Shown here: piece by piece, positions 6,072 to 6,858 of the stretch
Position numbering within the stretch: the stretch's first letter is position 1
Layout: each line of letters opens with the position of its first letter
Assembly: GCA_900555105.1 (NCBI GenBank)
Contig: USJP01000086.1
Coordinates: 1-6,858 of the forward strand
DNA length: 6,858 nucleotides
Reading direction: 5' to 3'
Source: an uncultured Coriobacteriaceae bacterium
GTDB taxonomy: Bacteria > Actinomycetota > Coriobacteriia > Coriobacteriales > UMGS124
The notes under the pieces: generated by a model
Databases searched by the model: none
What the model saw: only the letters and a program-made list of their open reading frames with translations
What the model was told of the DNA's origin: nothing
Translations under genes and position numbers: made by a program

Positions 6072-6107
6072 GCCGCCCCCGATGATTCTTGAATCTCCGG
6101 GGGCGGC
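6072..6107 (+). terminator. Terminator-like hairpin ending the ech operon
   Basis: GCCGCCCCCG (6072-6081) pairs perfectly with CGGGGGCGGC (6098-6107). Inside the loop GATTC (6084-6088) pairs with GAATC (6091-6095) around a TT, so the whole forms one long stem with a 2x2 internal loop. It starts 8 bp after the echF stop. The tail TTGCGTTTG is T-rich but not a classic T tract, so efficiency is uncertain. Confidence 0.8.
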
Positions 6108-6128
6108 TTGCGTTTGCTAAGAGGGTCG

Positions 6129-6160
6129 GAAGCGGCGCTTTCGGCGGATCCCGCTTTTCT
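6129..6160 (+). terminator. Possible second terminator hairpin
   Basis: GAAGCGG (6129-6135) can pair with CCGCTTT (6151-6157, one G-U pair). The loop can hold a small CGC/GCG stem (6136-6138 with 6144-6146). The right arm runs into TTTTCTT (6155-6161), a better T tract than that of the first hairpin. It may act as a backup terminator for the ech operon. Confidence 0.4.
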
Positions 6161-6260
6161 TGAAGGCGTGGCTATTTGGCGCCCCTCTCTTTCGCGATTC
6201 AGCTCAGAAGTTTTCCTGCACTAATTTCAACAGCTGTGTGCCAGATGTTTGAAAACGCGG

Positions 6261-6297
6261 TATAGTGCGCTTTTATATGAAATCGCTTGTGTAGAAT
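6261..6297 (+). promoter_or_regulatory. Candidate promoter elements for the PgsA-like gene
   Basis: Two good -10-like hexamers lie upstream of the gene: TATAGT at 6261-6266 and TAGAAT at 6292-6297, each 5 of 6 to consensus. Neither has a convincing -35 box at 16-18 bp. TTGAAA at 6249-6254 is 17 bp from TTTATA (6272-6277), a weaker -10. The region 6240-6300 is clearly richer in A/T than its surroundings. A promoter here is likely; which hexamer is used cannot be decided. Confidence 0.4.
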
Positions 6298-6304
6298 GAT
6301 TTTC

Positions 6305-6320
6305 GCTCGCCACGGCGAGC
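6305..6320. repeat. Inverted repeat in the leader of the PgsA-like gene
   Basis: GCTCGCC (6305-6311) and GGCGAGC (6314-6320) are perfect inverted 7-bp arms separated by AC. The repeat begins 8 bp after the TAGAAT box and ends 32 bp before the start codon, so it would overlap or follow the transcription start. It is followed by a T-rich run (TTAATTTGGTTTT). It could be an operator or a leader hairpin; no known family is recognised. Confidence 0.5.
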
Positions 6321-6352
6321 TTAATTTGGTTTTCAGCAGTGGAAGTTGGGCT

Positions 6353-6858
6353 ATGAGCGACGAAAAAGAGAAACGACCTTCATGGGATACGCCTGAAAGC
6401 GAAGTGACCAATCGCATTTTCACGGCGGCGAATGTGGTGTCGTTCATTCGTTTGTGCATGGTGCCCGTGTATTTGGTGCTGCTGCTCGATGGCCACGATA
6501 TTCTGGCAACGTTCATTTTCGCGCTTGCCGCTTCCACCGACTTCATTGACGGCCAGCTCGCTCGTCGCACGCATACCGTCTCGAGGCTCGGCCGCCTGCT
6601 TGACCCCGCTGTCGATCGTGCGCTCATGGTGTTTGGCGTGGTTGGCCTGTTGCTCGTGGGGCGCCTGCCGGTATGGATTGTGGCGCTTGTGATCGCTCGC
6701 GACCTGCTGCTGATTGTTGGCGGCGCATACTTAGGTGCTCGCTACAAGGCGCGCGTTGCCGTTATTTTCCCTGGTAAAGTTGCTACCACGCTGCTGTTCG
6801 TGGGTTTTGCGGGCCTGCTTTTGAACTGGCCGCTCGTTGCGGGCCTTGCCGTATGCGA
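6353..6858 (+). CDS. CDP-alcohol phosphatidyltransferase family protein (PgsA-like), cut by the window end
   Basis: This membrane enzyme family transfers a phosphatidyl group from CDP-diacylglycerol to an alcohol, releasing CMP, in phospholipid synthesis. The full signature D-x2-DG-x2-AR-x8-G-x3-D-x3-D is present from residue 63 to 88: D63, D66, G67, A70, R71, G80, D84, D88. These bind the metal and CDP group. The 168 visible residues have a hydrophilic N-terminus (about 20 residues) and several membrane segments (about 27-45, 50-62, 90-110, 111-128, 143-157). The C-terminus is missing. ATG 6353 has GGAAG at 6341-6345. The acceptor is probably glycerol-3-phosphate (PgsA), but a cardiolipin-synthase-type or inositol-phosphate-type enzyme cannot be excluded from the motif alone, so no symbol is given. 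It is separated from ech by terminators and has its own likely promoter. Confidence 0.85.
   Translation, partial: MSDEKEKRPSWDTPESEVTNRIFTAANVVSFIRLCMVPVYLVLLLDGHDILATFIFALAASTDFIDGQLARRTHTVSRLGRLLDPAVDRALMVFGVVGLLLVGRLPVWIVALVIARDLLLIVGGAYLGARYKARVAVIFPGKVATTLLFVGFAGLLLNWPLVAGLAVC

Noticed and set aside
6199..6627. A 142-codon minus-strand open frame across the PgsA-like gene and its leader.
   Set aside because: It runs antisense to the clear CDP-alcohol phosphatidyltransferase signature and through its promoter region, and shows no family features.

Overview
The window is GC-rich bacterial DNA. It carries a compact six-gene operon for a membrane-bound, energy-converting [NiFe] hydrogenase of the Ech type (group 4), flanked by two unrelated housekeeping genes that run off the window edges. 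The gene content (a ferredoxin-linked H2-evolving complex) indicates an anaerobe. Codon style and the look of the flanking genes suggest an actinobacterial anaerobe such as a member of the Coriobacteriia. That placement is inference, made without database comparison.

Layout. Positions 1-290 (minus strand) hold the first 96 codons of rsmI, the 16S rRNA ribose methyltransferase. A 234-bp divergent intergenic region (291-524) contains a likely rsmI promoter, two perfect 12-bp palindromes, a short tandem repeat and a weak candidate promoter for the hydrogenase operon. Positions 525-6064 (plus strand) hold echA, echB, echC, echD, echE and echF, separated by 0 to 10 bp. The order matches the classical echABCDEF operon. 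A strong terminator-like hairpin follows echF at 6072-6107, and a weaker second one lies at 6129-6160. After a 288-bp intergenic region with promoter-like sequence and an inverted repeat, a CDP-alcohol phosphatidyltransferase (PgsA-like) starts at 6353 and is cut by the window end.

How the genes work together. EchF (two [4Fe-4S] clusters) takes electrons from reduced ferredoxin. EchC (one [4Fe-4S] cluster) passes them to the [NiFe] site in EchE, where protons are reduced to H2. EchD is the small NuoC-like structural subunit. EchB (NuoH-like) and EchA (NuoL-like antiporter subunit) form the membrane arm that couples this to ion translocation. All expected metal ligands are present, so the complex looks functional. 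Maturation (hyp) genes, formate dehydrogenase and CO dehydrogenase are not in the window.

Three things stand out. EchD and EchF both carry long Ala/Lys/Glu-rich C-terminal tails that share a 17-nt identical stretch. EchE ends three residues after its last Ni ligand, so it should need no maturation protease. Synonymous codon choice changes abruptly near position 3830: Glu is 40 GAG to 2 GAA before and within echC, and 30 GAG to 37 GAA after it. The change falls inside one functional operon, with a different core gene on each side.
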